A stretch of DNA of 64,000 nucleotides from Pelotomaculum sp. PtaB.Bin104 (GTDB lineage: Bacteria; Bacillota; Desulfotomaculia; Desulfotomaculales; Pelotomaculaceae): NCBI GenBank assembly GCA_002067205.1, contig MVQL01000172.1, positions 1-64,000 of the forward strand. The letters run 5' to 3'. The notes below the pieces were generated by a model. The model was not told the origin of the DNA, did not search any database, and saw only the letters and a list, made by a program, of their open reading frames with translations. The position numbers and the translations under genes were made by a program. Shown piece by piece: positions 45,500 through 55,077 of this stretch; positions within the stretch are counted from its first letter, which is position 1; each line of letters starts with the position of its first letter.

Positions 45500-47638
45500 T
45501 TAGTCTCGCAGGGCCCGCACCAAATCTTCATTGAATTGAACGTTTATTGTTGTCCCTTTAGCTGCTCTGGAACCTGGTGCAGGCTGCTGTTGAACAGCAA
45601 AGCCTGTGCCCGACGGGTTGATGTGCAGGCCCAACCTCTCCAGGATCCCCCCCGCCTCCTTGATGGTCAGACCCTTCAAATCCGGCACTGTGGGCTCGCT
45701 CTCTTCACCTTCCGCCAAAGGCCGCAGCTGTAAAATCACAGTAGATCCAGCAGTCACCTGAACACCAGGTTTGGGTACCTGACTGCCTACGATTGCGCCT
45801 GTACCCCCGGACTGAACCGCAAAGCCTGCATTTTTCAAAACAGCTTGCGCGTCTTCTGCCGGAAAATTTTCCACATTAGGCACGGAAACCTTTTCTATCG
45901 GCTGCTCAGCTGTAAACGGCATTTGTGGCTTTTCCACCTGTGGCCTTTCCGGGACCTTCAAGTAGCGCAGAGTGTCCTGGGCCACGGCTTTAAAGGCCGG
46001 CGCCGCCACCTGGCTGCCGAAATAGTCTGAGCCGGTGGGTTCGGCTACCATCACCAGTACAGATATTTGCGGGTCGTCGGCTGGGGCGTAGCCCATGAAC
46101 GAAGACACATACTTGCCACTGACATAACCGCCCGGACCAACAACCTGAGCTGTGCCGGTCTTACCCGCGGCGCCATAGCCATCTACAAAAGCGTTCCGCC
46201 CTGAACCTTTTTGCACAACGCTGGTCAGGAGGCTCATTAATGTATTAGCTGTGTTTTCAGATATCACCTTGCGCACCTGTTCGGGCTTAAATTGTTTGAC
46301 CACTTTTCCGTCGGGGGAAGTAACGGCCTTAACCAGCTGCGGTTTAAGCAAAACTCCCCCGTTGGCTACCGCTGAGGCGGCGGTAATTAGCTGTATCGGT
46401 GTTACCGCAATGGACTGCCCGATCGACATGGTGGCGATATTGAGATCGGTCGTCTCCTTTTCTGGAATCTGTATACCAAGCTCCTCTCCGGGCAGGCTGA
46501 TTCCAGTTTTCTGGGTAAGACCAAACGCATTGATATATTTATAAAACTTATCTTTACCCAACCGCAAGCCTACAGTGATAAAACCCGGGTTGCAGGAGTT
46601 CTGGCAGACCTCCTCAAAACTCTGCGAGCCATGCCCCCCTGCAAACCAGCAGCGGATCGTCCGGTCGGCAATTTTATAAAAACCGGGGTCATAAAACCGG
46701 TCAGACGGTCTGACAGCACCTTCTTCCAGTGCTGAGGCAGCGGTGATGATTTTAAAGGTCGACCCGGGCTCATAATTGTACCAGATACTCGGGTTATGGT
46801 CCCAGATTGACTGGGGATACTGTTTCCAGTCATCGGGCGCAAAAGTCGGCCGGTTGCCCATCGCCAGGATCTCCCCGGTTTTCGGGTCCATCACTATGAT
46901 CACAGCCAGCTTGGGTTGGTGGGTTTCCACGATTCGATCAAGTTCCCGCTCTACAAAAAACTGGATGTTCTGGTCTATCGTCAGCACCAGGTTGTTGCCC
47001 TGCTCCGGCGGAATATACTTATGCATGGCCTCGGGGATATTTCTGCCGACAGCATCCTTTTCAATCACAATCCGTCCGGAACTGCCTTTTAAGTCCTGAT
47101 CATACACACTTTCCAGCCCGATTAGGCCCTGGTTGTCATCACCGGCAAAGCCCAGCACGTGCGCCGCCAGGCTGTCCTGACGGTAAAACCGCTTGCTTTC
47201 TTCCACCAGTTCAACACCGGTTAGCTTAAGCTCTCGTAATCTTTGGGCCGATTCATGATCAATACGCCTTTTTAGCCACACAAAGCCCACTTTTTGATTG
47301 AGCTTTTTGAATACCTCTTCCGGATCCATGGATAGGGCAGCGGCGATCTTATCAGCAGTTTGACGTCGGTCTTCTTCCTTGATCTGGGTAGGGAAGGCAT
47401 AAGCTGAATCTACACTGATGCTGGCGGCCAGTTCATTGCCGTTACGGTCAAATATCGACCCTCTTTTGGCCTCCACCGGTACATCATGCATCCGGATCTC
47501 CTCGGCCGCCAGCCTTAATTTATCCCCTTGAACAAGCTGCAGCCAGCCCAGGCGGAATATTAACAACAACAGAACTGCTGAGGCCAAAAACAGTAATATG
47601 GTGATTCTCTTGCGAATCAGTAGATTCGTTGTTTGCAT
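45500..47638 (-). CDS. spoVD: Class B penicillin-binding protein with PASTA domains, SpoVD-type
   Basis: This transpeptidase cross-links peptidoglycan at the septum or spore cortex with FtsW/SpoVE. From ATG 47638 (GGGAG 7 nt upstream) it has 712 aa. Order: one N-terminal membrane helix (ITILLFLASAVLLLLIF), a pedestal domain, then the transpeptidase with EPGSTFKI (SxxK), SCN (SxN) and KTGTAQV. Two C-terminal PASTA repeats follow (VSVPNVENFPAEDAQ and PTVPDLKGLTIKEAG). The PASTA pair and position suit SpoVD or PBP2B. Its start lies inside the upstream ftsL frame. Confidence 0.93.
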   Translation of the reverse strand: MQTTNLLIRKRITILLFLASAVLLLLIFRLGWLQLVQGDKLRLAAEEIRMHDVPVEAKRGSIFDRNGNELAASISVDSAYAFPTQIKEEDRRQTADKIAAALSMDPEEVFKKLNQKVGFVWLKRRIDHESAQRLRELKLTGVELVEESKRFYRQDSLAAHVLGFAGDDNQGLIGLESVYDQDLKGSSGRIVIEKDAVGRNIPEAMHKYIPPEQGNNLVLTIDQNIQFFVERELDRIVETHQPKLAVIIVMDPKTGEILAMGNRPTFAPDDWKQYPQSIWDHNPSIWYNYEPGSTFKIITAASALEEGAVRPSDRFYDPGFYKIADRTIRCWFAGGHGSQSFEEVCQNSCNPGFITVGLRLGKDKFYKYINAFGLTQKTGISLPGEELGIQIPEKETTDLNIATMSIGQSIAVTPIQLITAASAVANGGVLLKPQLVKAVTSPDGKVVKQFKPEQVRKVISENTANTLMSLLTSVVQKGSGRNAFVDGYGAAGKTGTAQVVGPGGYVSGKYVSSFMGYAPADDPQISVLVMVAEPTGSDYFGSQVAAPAFKAVAQDTLRYLKVPERPQVEKPQMPFTAEQPIEKVSVPNVENFPAEDAQAVLKNAGFAVQSGGTGAIVGSQVPKPGVQVTAGSTVILQLRPLAEGEESEPTVPDLKGLTIKEAGGILERLGLHINPSGTGFAVQQQPAPGSRAAKGTTINVQFNEDLVRALRD

Positions 47639-48209
47639 TAGCCCACTCCCAAGGACAGGAATTCTGGCTGCGCCCAAGCCATCTTTTGCTTTCCAACCGG
47701 CTAACCAGTTCATCAAAAGCCTGGATCAGCCGGCTTTTTTCTTGCTCGCCGCCGGAAGCAACTGCCGTTTGACCGCTCTGGGCAACCGGAGCGGCGGCGG
47801 ACTCCTGAGACGGACTTTCCGGAGTAGTAACCACTAAAATGTTGTTGACCTCCGGCTTGACCATATTAAGCTTATGTATTGCCAGATACTCGATCCGGTC
47901 GAGAGAGCTAAGCCGCTGTATCTCCTCGGACAGGTTATTGTTTTCAACCCGGAGGGCGGCCAGTTCCTTATTTAGATTGCTAATCTCGTAACCCAAAGTA
48001 AATAATTGAGAACAATAGTATGTAATCAGACAGCCAACCAAAAAACCGGCCACAATTAAACCGGTCAGCATTAGTTTATGTCCCTTAAACACCTTTGAGC
48101 GCCTGCGTTTTTTTTCTGCGCGGGGTGCCTGCTCCCAAATTTCATGGCGTACCGTCAGCGATTGTCCTGAATATTCCTCACGGCCTGTCTTCTCACGGGC
48201 TACAATCAA
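47520..48209 (-). CDS. ftsL: FtsL-like septum protein (3' end uncertain)
   Basis: FtsL bridges DivIB and the septal PBP. After a basic cytoplasmic part there is a transmembrane helix (KLMLTGLIVAGFLVGCLITY near residue 47) and a leucine-zipper coiled-coil (ISNLNKELAALRVENNNLSE near 78), then LDRIEYLAIHKLNMVKPE, which matches the family. From about residue 125 the sequence is low in conservation. The last 40 residues overlap the PBP gene by 119 nt and look like out-of-frame coding. TTG 48209 follows GGAGGG by 11 nt. Confidence 0.82.
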   Translation of the reverse strand: MIVAREKTGREEYSGQSLTVRHEIWEQAPRAEKKRRRSKVFKGHKLMLTGLIVAGFLVGCLITYYCSQLFTLGYEISNLNKELAALRVENNNLSEEIQRLSSLDRIEYLAIHKLNMVKPEVNNILVVTTPESPSQESAAAPVAQSGQTAVASGGEQEKSRLIQAFDELVSRLESKRWLGRSQNSCPWEWANANNESTDSQENHHITVFGLSSSVVVNIPPGLAAACSRG

Positions 48210-48241
48210 TTTTATTCGACCCTCCTATACAATAGAACTGA

Positions 48242-49177
48242 TTATAATTTTTCCGCAATCCTGAGTTTGGCGCTCCTTGCTCTGGGATTTTGTTTCAATT
48301 CCAGTTCACCCGCCATTATCGGTTTGGTAGTAATTATCTTCAGCACTTTTTTCCTGCCGCAAACGCACACTGGAAATTCTTTAGGACAAGTGCAGGGCGA
48401 GGCCAATTCCTTGAACAAATCCTTGATGATGCGATCCTCCAGTGAGTGAAAGGTAATTACACACACTCTTCCGCCGCCGTTGAGGACTTGTGTCGCGGCA
48501 CGAACCGCTTCGGCCAAAATATCCAGCTCCTGGTTTACGGCAATGCGCAGCGCCTGGAAAGTGCGCTTGGCCGGGTGCGGTCCACTGCGCCTGGCCGACG
48601 CAGGAACAGCCTGTTTAATCAATTCAACCAACTCACCGGTGCTTTCGATGGACCGGTGCTCCCTCCGGGCTTGAATAAAGTCAACAATCCTAGATGCCCA
48701 CCGCTCTTCACCATATTCCCTGATAATCCTGGTCAGCTCTTTCCCAGGCAAATTGTTGACCAGTGCCGCGGCAGTTACCTTTTGCCCCGGATCCATGCGC
48801 ATGTCCAGAGGAGCATCATGCTGGTAGCTAAACCCCCGCGCCGGGTTGTCCAGTTGGTATGAGGAAACCCCGAGGTCAAATAAAATCCCGTCCACAGATT
48901 GAATATTTAATTGTTCCAGCACTTCAGGCAACTGAATAAAGTTAGCCTGCACCAAGGTCAACCGGTTCCGGTATGGCTCCAGCTTTTTTCTTGCCGAGGC
49001 GATAGCCTCCGGGTCCTGGTCGAGTGCCAACAACCGCCCGTCAGGACTGCACTGCTCCAATATGGACTGGGCATGTCCGGCGCCGCCGAGGGTGCAATCG
49101 ACATAAATGCCTTCCGGCTGGGGGGTTAAACCGGCCAGAACTTCATCCAGAAGCACGGGTACGTGAACGAAATCCAT
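48242..49177 (-). CDS. rsmH: 16S rRNA N4-methyltransferase RsmH (MraW)
   Basis: RsmH methylates N4 of C1402 in 16S rRNA using S-adenosylmethionine. The 311-aa product has [10 protein letters not shown] at the N-terminus, the SAM loop [11 protein letters not shown] near residue 27, [11 protein letters not shown] near 100 and [12 protein letters not shown] near 245. It follows mraZ in the dcw operon, as in most bacteria. Confidence 0.96.
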   Translation of the reverse strand: MDFVHVPVLLDEVLAGLTPQPEGIYVDCTLGGAGHAQSILEQCSPDGRLLALDQDPEAIASARKKLEPYRNRLTLVQANFIQLPEVLEQLNIQSVDGILFDLGVSSYQLDNPARGFSYQHDAPLDMRMDPGQKVTAAALVNNLPGKELTRIIREYGEERWASRIVDFIQARREHRSIESTGELVELIKQAVPASARRSGPHPAKRTFQALRIAVNQELDILAEAVRAATQVLNGGGRVCVITFHSLEDRIIKDLFKELASPCTCPKEFPVCVCGRKKVLKIITTKPIMAGELELKQNPRARSAKLRIAEKL

Positions 49178-49249
49178 GAATAATTTCTGTCCTTTATATT
49201 AGCATATTTGCTGTCATAATGGGTAAATTTTTGTAGAAATATACCAAAT

Positions 49250-49687
49250 TCAAAAACTTGCGTCGAAGTCCACAAGTTTTTCCGCTAATTCCTCATAGGA
49301 AGAGGCCGCTTGAGCCTGGTAATTTTCCCAGGCTTGAGCAGACCAAATTTCAACCCGGGTTGAAACCCCAATGACAATCGCGTCCCTTTCTATTTTGGCA
49401 TATTCACGCAAATTGCCCGGTATTAATACTCTTCCCTGTTTATCCACTTCACACTCGCTGGCGCCGGAGAAAAAAAACCGAACAAAGGCCCGGGCATCAC
49501 CCCTGGTAAAGGGGAGTGACTTCAATTTCTGCTCAAGCTCTCGCCATTCCGGGCTGGGATAGGCGAACAAACATCCATCGAGACCTTTAGTTAAAATAAA
49601 AAGGTCTCCCAGGCCTTCTCGGAGACGGGCTGGTATAAAAAGTCTTCCTTTAGCGTCTACGCTGTGCTGGTACTCTCCCATAAACAT
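49250..49687 (-). CDS. mraZ: Transcriptional regulator MraZ
   Basis: MraZ is the ring-forming AbrB/SpoVT-like DNA-binding protein that controls the dcw operon. The 145-aa product has the two repeats of the family: [20 protein letters not shown] at the start and [19 protein letters not shown] near residue 78. ATG 49687 follows GAGGTA. A repeat array typical of its binding site lies 40 nt upstream. Confidence 0.96.
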   Translation of the reverse strand: MFMGEYQHSVDAKGRLFIPARLREGLGDLFILTKGLDGCLFAYPSPEWRELEQKLKSLPFTRGDARAFVRFFFSGASECEVDKQGRVLIPGNLREYAKIERDAIVIGVSTRVEIWSAQAWENYQAQAASSYEELAEKLVDFDASF

Positions 49688-49727
49688 GGCAGTTTACCTC
49701 ATAAAATCAAAAAATCAAATTTATGAT

Positions 49728-49751
49728 CCACTTACCACCACTTTCCACCAC
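49728..49751 (-). promoter_or_regulatory. MraZ operator: three GTGG repeats at 10-bp spacing
   Basis: On the minus strand GTGG occurs at 49748-49751, 49738-49741 and 49728-49731, within the decamers GTGGTGGAAA and GTGGTGGTAA. Three or four direct repeats one helical turn apart are the known MraZ-box layout. Confidence 0.8.
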
Positions 49752-50218
49752 AATTAATTCTATACAACTTTAAAAACTCCTCTAAAAAAACTCAATAAAA
49801 AATAAAAATCTAACCATAATTCACCAGGTTACCTATGAAATTTAGTGGATTGGCCTTCCGGTCTCAAGCCGTTCTACAAGACTTGAAGGCCAAAAAAACA
49901 CATATTTTCAAACTGTCTCGCATCAGGAAAAATACCCAATGATAAATTTTTAACACCACTCCGCTAGTTCCAGACAAATTTTTGGCTCACACAAATTACT
50001 TCAAGAATAAGAGGCAAAAAGGTGCACCATAAAAATGAAAACCGGAAGGCTCATGCCGTCCGATTTTATTTTGGCCAGAAAATTGATATGTTGCTTTGTT
50101 CTTATAAACATCCTTGGTTTTGTGGGAAGTAAAAAAATTCCTTCAATGTAAACCCAAGGTGATTATTGAGGCAGTTATAATCGTTTTTGCAGGGAGTATA
50201 AAAATCTCCCTCCCTAGA
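49752..50218. other. Long intergenic region upstream of mraZ
   Basis: No convincing gene. It holds a 9-bp inverted repeat (TTGGCCTTC at 49850-49858, GAAGGCCAA at 49885-49893) followed by seven A on the plus strand, so it is not a terminator in either direction. A plus-strand hairpin with T-run (50042-50070 region, CGGAAGGC-TCAT-GCCGTCCG) and a GGGAG/CTCCC hairpin just after the hisJ stop (about 50193-50214) are also present. I could not place the mraZ promoter: TATAGA (49759-49764) lacks a -35 at normal spacing. Confidence 0.5.
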
Positions 50219-51022
50219 TTAATCAACATTGCGAAGAGTCCTGCTGCGGCGCTCGAATGTAGCTATTTCTAAATACCCAGTCGTTTTAATTAAAGCAACC
50301 GCTCGGTCTAATCCCGCCCCGGTAATCTGCGGGTGATGGGCGTCCGACCCCAGCGTCACCGGCAGCCCGTGCCGGTAAGCGGCCGCCAAAAAGCCTGGCG
50401 CCGGGTAAATCTCCCGTACCGGGCACCTTAGTCCGGCAGTATTTACCTCAACGCAAACCCCGGCTTTTTTAAAGGTCAGCACCGTCTCTTCGTACAGCTG
50501 GGTTAAGTCCCCCGGGGGCATGTAATTGAATTTTTTAATCAGGTCAGGGTGCGCCATGATATCAAATAGGCCGCTCAAGGCTGCCTGACGGACCAGGGCA
50601 AAATACCGTTCATACAATTCACCGATATCCCAACGGCTATACCCGCCGATCTCTTCGTGATTGTCAAAGCTCCAGCCGTCAATAAAGTGGACTGAGCCAA
50701 TTACGTAGTCAAAAGGATAGGCTTCCAGCAGTTTTTTAAGCTGGGCTTCGTACCCGGGGACAAAATCGGCCTCTACCCCCAGCTTCACCAGCACCGGGCT
50801 ATTTTCCCGCACCCTCAACACCGCATCGACATACCCGCAAAGTTCAGCCTCCGTCATGGCATAGCCGGCAGGCCTCCTTTCCGGGGGCAGGAAATAAAGA
50901 GGCAGGTGGTCGGAAAAGCCAATCTCTGCCAGTCCCTGTTTTGCGGCCACAGCAAGGTATTCCTCAAGCTCGCCTGTTGCATGACCGCACATTTTAGTGT
51001 GAATATGATAGTCTGCCGTCAT
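50219..51022 (-). CDS. hisJ: PHP-family histidinol-phosphatase HisJ
   Basis: HisJ hydrolyses histidinol phosphate to histidinol, the step before HisD. The 267-aa PHP-domain protein has the metal motif YHIHTKMCGHA near residue 5, FSDHLP near 36, GVEADFVPG near 82, GSVHFIDGW near 108, MAHPDLIKKF near 155 and GSDAHHP near 225. It lies 43 kb from the his operon, which lacks any phosphatase, so it completes that pathway. A role as a general PHP phosphatase cannot be excluded. Confidence 0.9.
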   Translation of the reverse strand: MTADYHIHTKMCGHATGELEEYLAVAAKQGLAEIGFSDHLPLYFLPPERRPAGYAMTEAELCGYVDAVLRVRENSPVLVKLGVEADFVPGYEAQLKKLLEAYPFDYVIGSVHFIDGWSFDNHEEIGGYSRWDIGELYERYFALVRQAALSGLFDIMAHPDLIKKFNYMPPGDLTQLYEETVLTFKKAGVCVEVNTAGLRCPVREIYPAPGFLAAAYRHGLPVTLGSDAHHPQITGAGLDRAVALIKTTGYLEIATFERRSRTLRNVD

Positions 51023-51120
51023 TGCCGTAGCCCTCTTCCCCCATTATAAAAAGTTAAAAATTCCATACCAACCTCGATAATCAGCTGGCATGGAATAAAA
51101 GTAAACCCGGCAATCTTATA

Positions 51121-51558
51121 TTAGACACAATTTTTGCACAGGCCAAAAATCTTCAACTGGTGGTTGGTGATTGTAAAATTATGCTGACGGCTCACACTGT
51201 TTTCCAAATCCTCCAACAGGTCCTCATTTGCTTCAATGATTGTACCGCATTTAGTACAAATGAGGTGATGATGGTAGTGGTTTGCCCCTTCCTCCCCACC
51301 AAGTTCATAGCGCTTGCGCCCATCGCCAAAATCCATGCTATGGATAATATCGAATTCTTGAAAAAGCTCCAGTGTGCGGTAGACCGTGGCTATTCCTACA
51401 TCTGCAGCATTTTTCTTAACTAAGTTATAGACATCCTCGGCACACAAGTGGTTGCCCTTGTTTTCCAAAAGTACTTTTAAAATATGCTCCCGGCTTTTGG
51501 TAAATTTGCATTCCTTCTCCTTCAGCTTCTCGCCGACGTCGGAAATAACCTTATTCAC
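51121..51558 (-). CDS. fur: Fur-family metalloregulator
   Basis: A 145-aa Fur-family repressor. The N-terminal winged helix contains HLCAEDVYNLVKKNAADVG and IATVYRTLELFQEFDII (residues 36-70). The metal-binding domain has HYHHHLICTKCG near 93 and a second Cys pair in LCKNC at the C-terminus, the structural zinc site. PerR and Zur share this layout. Two near-consensus Fur boxes by the nearby feoA and MFS genes favour Fur. The start is TTG/ATG-proximal at 51558, with its own promoter. Confidence 0.9.
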   Translation of the reverse strand: MNKVISDVGEKLKEKECKFTKSREHILKVLLENKGNHLCAEDVYNLVKKNAADVGIATVYRTLELFQEFDIIHSMDFGDGRKRYELGGEEGANHYHHHLICTKCGTIIEANEDLLEDLENSVSRQHNFTITNHQLKIFGLCKNCV

Positions 51559-51589
51559 CTAAACACCACCAGTATGGTACTTTTCTTGT

Positions 51590-51619
51590 AGTATAAGTAA
51601 AGCTCACACAATCTGTCAA
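51590..51619 (-). promoter_or_regulatory. Promoter of fur
   Basis: TTGACA (51614-51619) and TATACT (51590-51595) are 18 nt apart on the minus strand, about 30 nt before the start. No Fur or PerR box overlaps it. Confidence 0.75.
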
Positions 51620-51813
51620 CATCGAACATTCAAATATGCTGCTCATTCAGACACCCGCTAGCCGTGTGTTTTTGTAAAGTCCTACGGCCGGCTTAAACCA
51701 CCTGTGTCTCTAAAACCGGATGTTTGTTAGTAATGCTATACAGCGGTCGAAAGCAACTCCCATAAACACGAACATCTAATCTAATCGATTTGTCGAGCGT
51801 GCTCCAAAGGTAA

Positions 51814-53028
51814 CTACACGTAGTATTTACGCCGGTTATACTGAACCACGCGACGCCGCCGGGCATGACTGTGGTAGCGGACAATTGCCAGCAGGGTAAA
51901 CAGCGCCGCGACTGCTAAAACCCAAGGCCACCAGGACAGCAGCACTTTTTTGGGTATAGTTTCCCGGCTGACCAGGGATACTTTCCCGATCTCCTGCTCC
52001 CCATTATAAAAGATTACCTCGCCCAACTCATCCCCAGTCTCAACCGGGGCGGTGATTTGATTCTTTGGCCTGACTTCCTGTCTTATTTCAAGGGGTTGAT
52101 CCAGCGGAACATTAAAGGTAAGCGATTGACCGGCCAGGGCAGGCACCGTATCGGATATCCCATATCTGATTCCAACTTCCGTGATATAGCTTCCGCTATT
52201 CACAACACTGATATGTTCAAAATTTGAAAACCCATAGTCCAGGAGCGCAATGGTATCGCTCCAAATATTGTTTCCCTCGCTACCCAGCACCACGGCGATC
52301 AACTCCCTGCCGTCCCTGACAGCTGCAGCTAACAGGCACTGCCTGGCTGCGTCCGTGTAGCCGGTTTTAATGCCGATAGCGCCTTCATATTTCCATAATA
52401 GCTTATTATGGTTTAACAGATAGGTTTGGGCCTGTGGATCCGCACGCTGGATGTTTTTTGTTTTGGTAGCTACTATCTTCCGGAATTCCTGGTTCTGCAT
52501 CGCGTAACGGGCGATCAGCGAGAGATCATACGCAGTGGTGTAATGTTCGGGATCGGGCAGCCCGCTGGGGTTTTTAAAGTGGGTATTAACCGCCCCCAGC
52601 CCGGCGGCCTTTTCATTCATAAGCCCGACAAAGCCTGCTACGGAACCTCCAAGGTGGCTGGCAATGGCAGTCGCAGAGTCGTTTCCTGAATTGAGCAGCA
52701 TCGCATACAGGAGGCTCTCCATGGATATTTTTTCACCCGCCTGCAGGCCAATTGCTGAGCCTTCGATATTACAGGCATCAGGTGGGATAGTGACCACTTC
52801 TGACAGTCTGAAGTTTTCCAGGGCTACTATCGCCGTTAGCGTTTTGGTAGTGCTGGCTGGGTACATCCTCTGGTGCGAGTTCTTTTCAAAAAGCACCTGT
52901 CCGTTTTTACTGTCAATTAAAATTGCCGCCTGGCCCACTATTTCCGGTCCGGCAAAGGCAGGTGACAAATCTACAAACATCAATAAAAGGATAACAAAAA
53001 AGACCCGCAGGAACCCTTGATAATGCAT
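51814..53028 (-). CDS. dacF: D-alanyl-D-alanine carboxypeptidase, DacF/DacB type
   Basis: A low-molecular-weight PBP that trims terminal D-Ala from peptidoglycan. From ATG 53028 (AGGTG 6 nt upstream) it has 404 aa with a signal peptide ending AFA before GPEIVG. Active-site motifs are PASTTK (SxxK), SGND (SxN) and IKTGYTDAA (KTG). A PBP5-type C-terminal domain follows, then a membrane helix (WPWVLAVAALFTLLAIV) and a basic tail, so it is anchored at the outer membrane face of the cell membrane. It lies between feoB and fur. Confidence 0.93.
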   Translation of the reverse strand: MHYQGFLRVFFVILLLMFVDLSPAFAGPEIVGQAAILIDSKNGQVLFEKNSHQRMYPASTTKTLTAIVALENFRLSEVVTIPPDACNIEGSAIGLQAGEKISMESLLYAMLLNSGNDSATAIASHLGGSVAGFVGLMNEKAAGLGAVNTHFKNPSGLPDPEHYTTAYDLSLIARYAMQNQEFRKIVATKTKNIQRADPQAQTYLLNHNKLLWKYEGAIGIKTGYTDAARQCLLAAAVRDGRELIAVVLGSEGNNIWSDTIALLDYGFSNFEHISVVNSGSYITEVGIRYGISDTVPALAGQSLTFNVPLDQPLEIRQEVRPKNQITAPVETGDELGEVIFYNGEQEIGKVSLVSRETIPKKVLLSWWPWVLAVAALFTLLAIVRYHSHARRRRVVQYNRRKYYV

Positions 53029-53106
53029 GCTATTCACCTGTGACATGATATTAATTATGCTGAATAATCTTATTATAGCATACAATTAACATTAAACCAG
53101 GGAGCC

Positions 53107-55050
53107 TCAAGCAGCTTGGCGGGGCAAAATCAGCTTAATCAGGGCAATTACAGCAATTAAGGTCAAAACAAGCACCCCTGCCACTGCCGGGACTTGCAGG
53201 GCGTCGTACCTGCTAAATGCTTCCAACAGGCGGGTTGCCACTCCTCCGATGATAAAAGCCATGGTAAAGACAACAGACCAGATCAAAAGCCCCTCCCGCC
53301 AGCCACGCTCCTTAATAATTACCATCGTGGCTGCAACACAGGGGACAGTCAGGGAAAGCGTAAGCATGACAATGAACTCTTGCAGCGGGTGCATTTGCAG
53401 GCTTAAGACAGCAGCAGCGCCGAATTCCTTTCTGATAAAGCCCATAATGAAGATATCCGCCACTTCTTCCGGCAGGTGCAGCCAGCTCACCGTTATCGGC
53501 GCCAGCAAATCTCTCAATTTCTGCAAAATACCGTAAACATCTAACAGGCCTAGGGTTAAGGTCCCTCCGGCAAATAAGGGAAAGGCCTCCTTAATAAACT
53601 GGTAGGACTTATTCCAGGTTTTTTTCCATACGTTCTGTACAAGAGGCAGCCGCAAGGGCGGCAATTCGATCAGCAAAGGAGCCGACCGGCCGGGCAAAAA
53701 GCGCGCTAGCAGCGTGCCGGTGCCAACAACAATGACAAACATAAATAGGAGGTAAAGCAGCATAAAATAACCGCTGGTACCGGCAAGCACCGCTGTAATA
53801 ATAGCCATTTGCGCGGAACATGGAATACCGATAGCCAAAAGAAAGGTAGTGATCCGTCGCTCCCGCTCAGTTCCCAGCAGCCTGGTGGTAATGCAGGCCA
53901 TAGTCACACAGCCAAAGCCAAGGATGAGGGGAATGACCGCCTGCCCGTTTAAACCGATGCCGCTTACAGTGCGGTCCACCAGGGTTGCTATGCGGAGGAG
54001 ATAGCCAGTGTCTTCCAAAACTGAAAGCACCAGGAATATACCCAGTACCAGCGGCAGCAAGAGCCCGATTAAATAGGTCACCGTTAAAGTCAGCACCCCG
54101 TATTGACCGGCCAACACTGTGAAAATAACCGATCCCGGCGGGATCAACCAACCCAGCATAGACCGGACCGCCGGCTCATAATATTCTGCCATCACGCCGC
54201 CCAGCGAATCGATCACAATTTGGGCTAATAAAACCCCGACCAATTCATAGACAAGCCACAGGATCAAGGCCAGAATGGGAAAGCCGGTTATCGGCTGAAG
54301 CAACCAGTACCCCAACCTGGCCGCAAAGCTCGCGCCTCGGTCCACTGCCTGAACAACTTGTCCGGCAATTTGGTTAGCCCGTGTCCGGCGCGCCCGGTAG
54401 ATGGCTTCACGCCCGGCGCCAACTGTCTGGCCCAGGCGCTGCCCGAGTTCAACATCTCCCTCCAGCAGCAACAGGGCCTCTTTTCTGCTTCCTAGCCGGT
54501 TTGCTTCTTTTATGGTTTCTATTACAGAAGGATCTGCTAAACCAAGCCGGGCAAAATAAATCCCCTGCTTTAAAGCATCGATGCCGGTCCCGCTAACAGC
54601 GTTGACGGGAAACACCCGCACCCCCAACTGTTGCTCCAACAAAGGAATATTGATTTTAAGCCCCTCCCGCTCGGCCTCGTCGATCATATTCAAGGCTACA
54701 ACAACGGGTATGCCCAGGTCAATCAGCTGTAAGGTGAAAAATAAATCCCGGGCGAGGTGGACTGAGTTAACTACATTGACTACCATATCCGCAGCCAGGA
54801 TAATCTCTCTCGTAATTTTTTCTTCCTCACTTGAGTTAGTGAGACCATAGACCCCCGGAGTATCGATGATGACGTCACTGAGATAACGGCCGCAGGCCAT
54901 ACCAAGGGTGGTTCCGGAATAATTGGAAACATCTACATAAAGCCCCGTCAGGCTGTTAAAGATAGCCGACTTGCCCACATTAGGATTTCCCACCACGGCG
55001 ATCTTTTTACCGCCGGCCGGTATCTCGGTCTCTATAGCGCAGCAATCCAC
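53107..55050 (-). CDS. feoB: Ferrous iron transporter FeoB
   Basis: FeoB imports Fe2+ and carries a cytosolic GTPase domain. In the 647-aa product G1 is GNPNVGKSAIFN near residue 21, the switch region includes SNYSGTT, G3 is DTPGVYGL near 59 and G4 NMID near 122. About nine transmembrane helices follow, with two Gate motifs containing LGFGCVTMACITTR and CVAATMV. GTG 55050 follows GGGAGGTG. It lies 27 nt after feoA; no feoC is present. Confidence 0.96.
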   Translation of the reverse strand: MDCCAIETEIPAGGKKIAVVGNPNVGKSAIFNSLTGLYVDVSNYSGTTLGMACGRYLSDVIIDTPGVYGLTNSSEEEKITREIILAADMVVNVVNSVHLARDLFFTLQLIDLGIPVVVALNMIDEAEREGLKINIPLLEQQLGVRVFPVNAVSGTGIDALKQGIYFARLGLADPSVIETIKEANRLGSRKEALLLLEGDVELGQRLGQTVGAGREAIYRARRTRANQIAGQVVQAVDRGASFAARLGYWLLQPITGFPILALILWLVYELVGVLLAQIVIDSLGGVMAEYYEPAVRSMLGWLIPPGSVIFTVLAGQYGVLTLTVTYLIGLLLPLVLGIFLVLSVLEDTGYLLRIATLVDRTVSGIGLNGQAVIPLILGFGCVTMACITTRLLGTERERRITTFLLAIGIPCSAQMAIITAVLAGTSGYFMLLYLLFMFVIVVGTGTLLARFLPGRSAPLLIELPPLRLPLVQNVWKKTWNKSYQFIKEAFPLFAGGTLTLGLLDVYGILQKLRDLLAPITVSWLHLPEEVADIFIMGFIRKEFGAAAVLSLQMHPLQEFIVMLTLSLTVPCVAATMVIIKERGWREGLLIWSVVFTMAFIIGGVATRLLEAFSRYDALQVPAVAGVLVLTLIAVIALIKLILPRQAA

Positions 55051-55077
55051 ACCAACAACACCTCCCGCTAATCCATC

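Noticed and set aside
50035-50151. Plus-strand 38-codon frame with a hydrophobic middle (ICCFVLINILGFVG)
   Set aside because: Its ribosome-binding site is poorly spaced, the frame contains the hairpin with T-run near 50042, and nothing else supports it.
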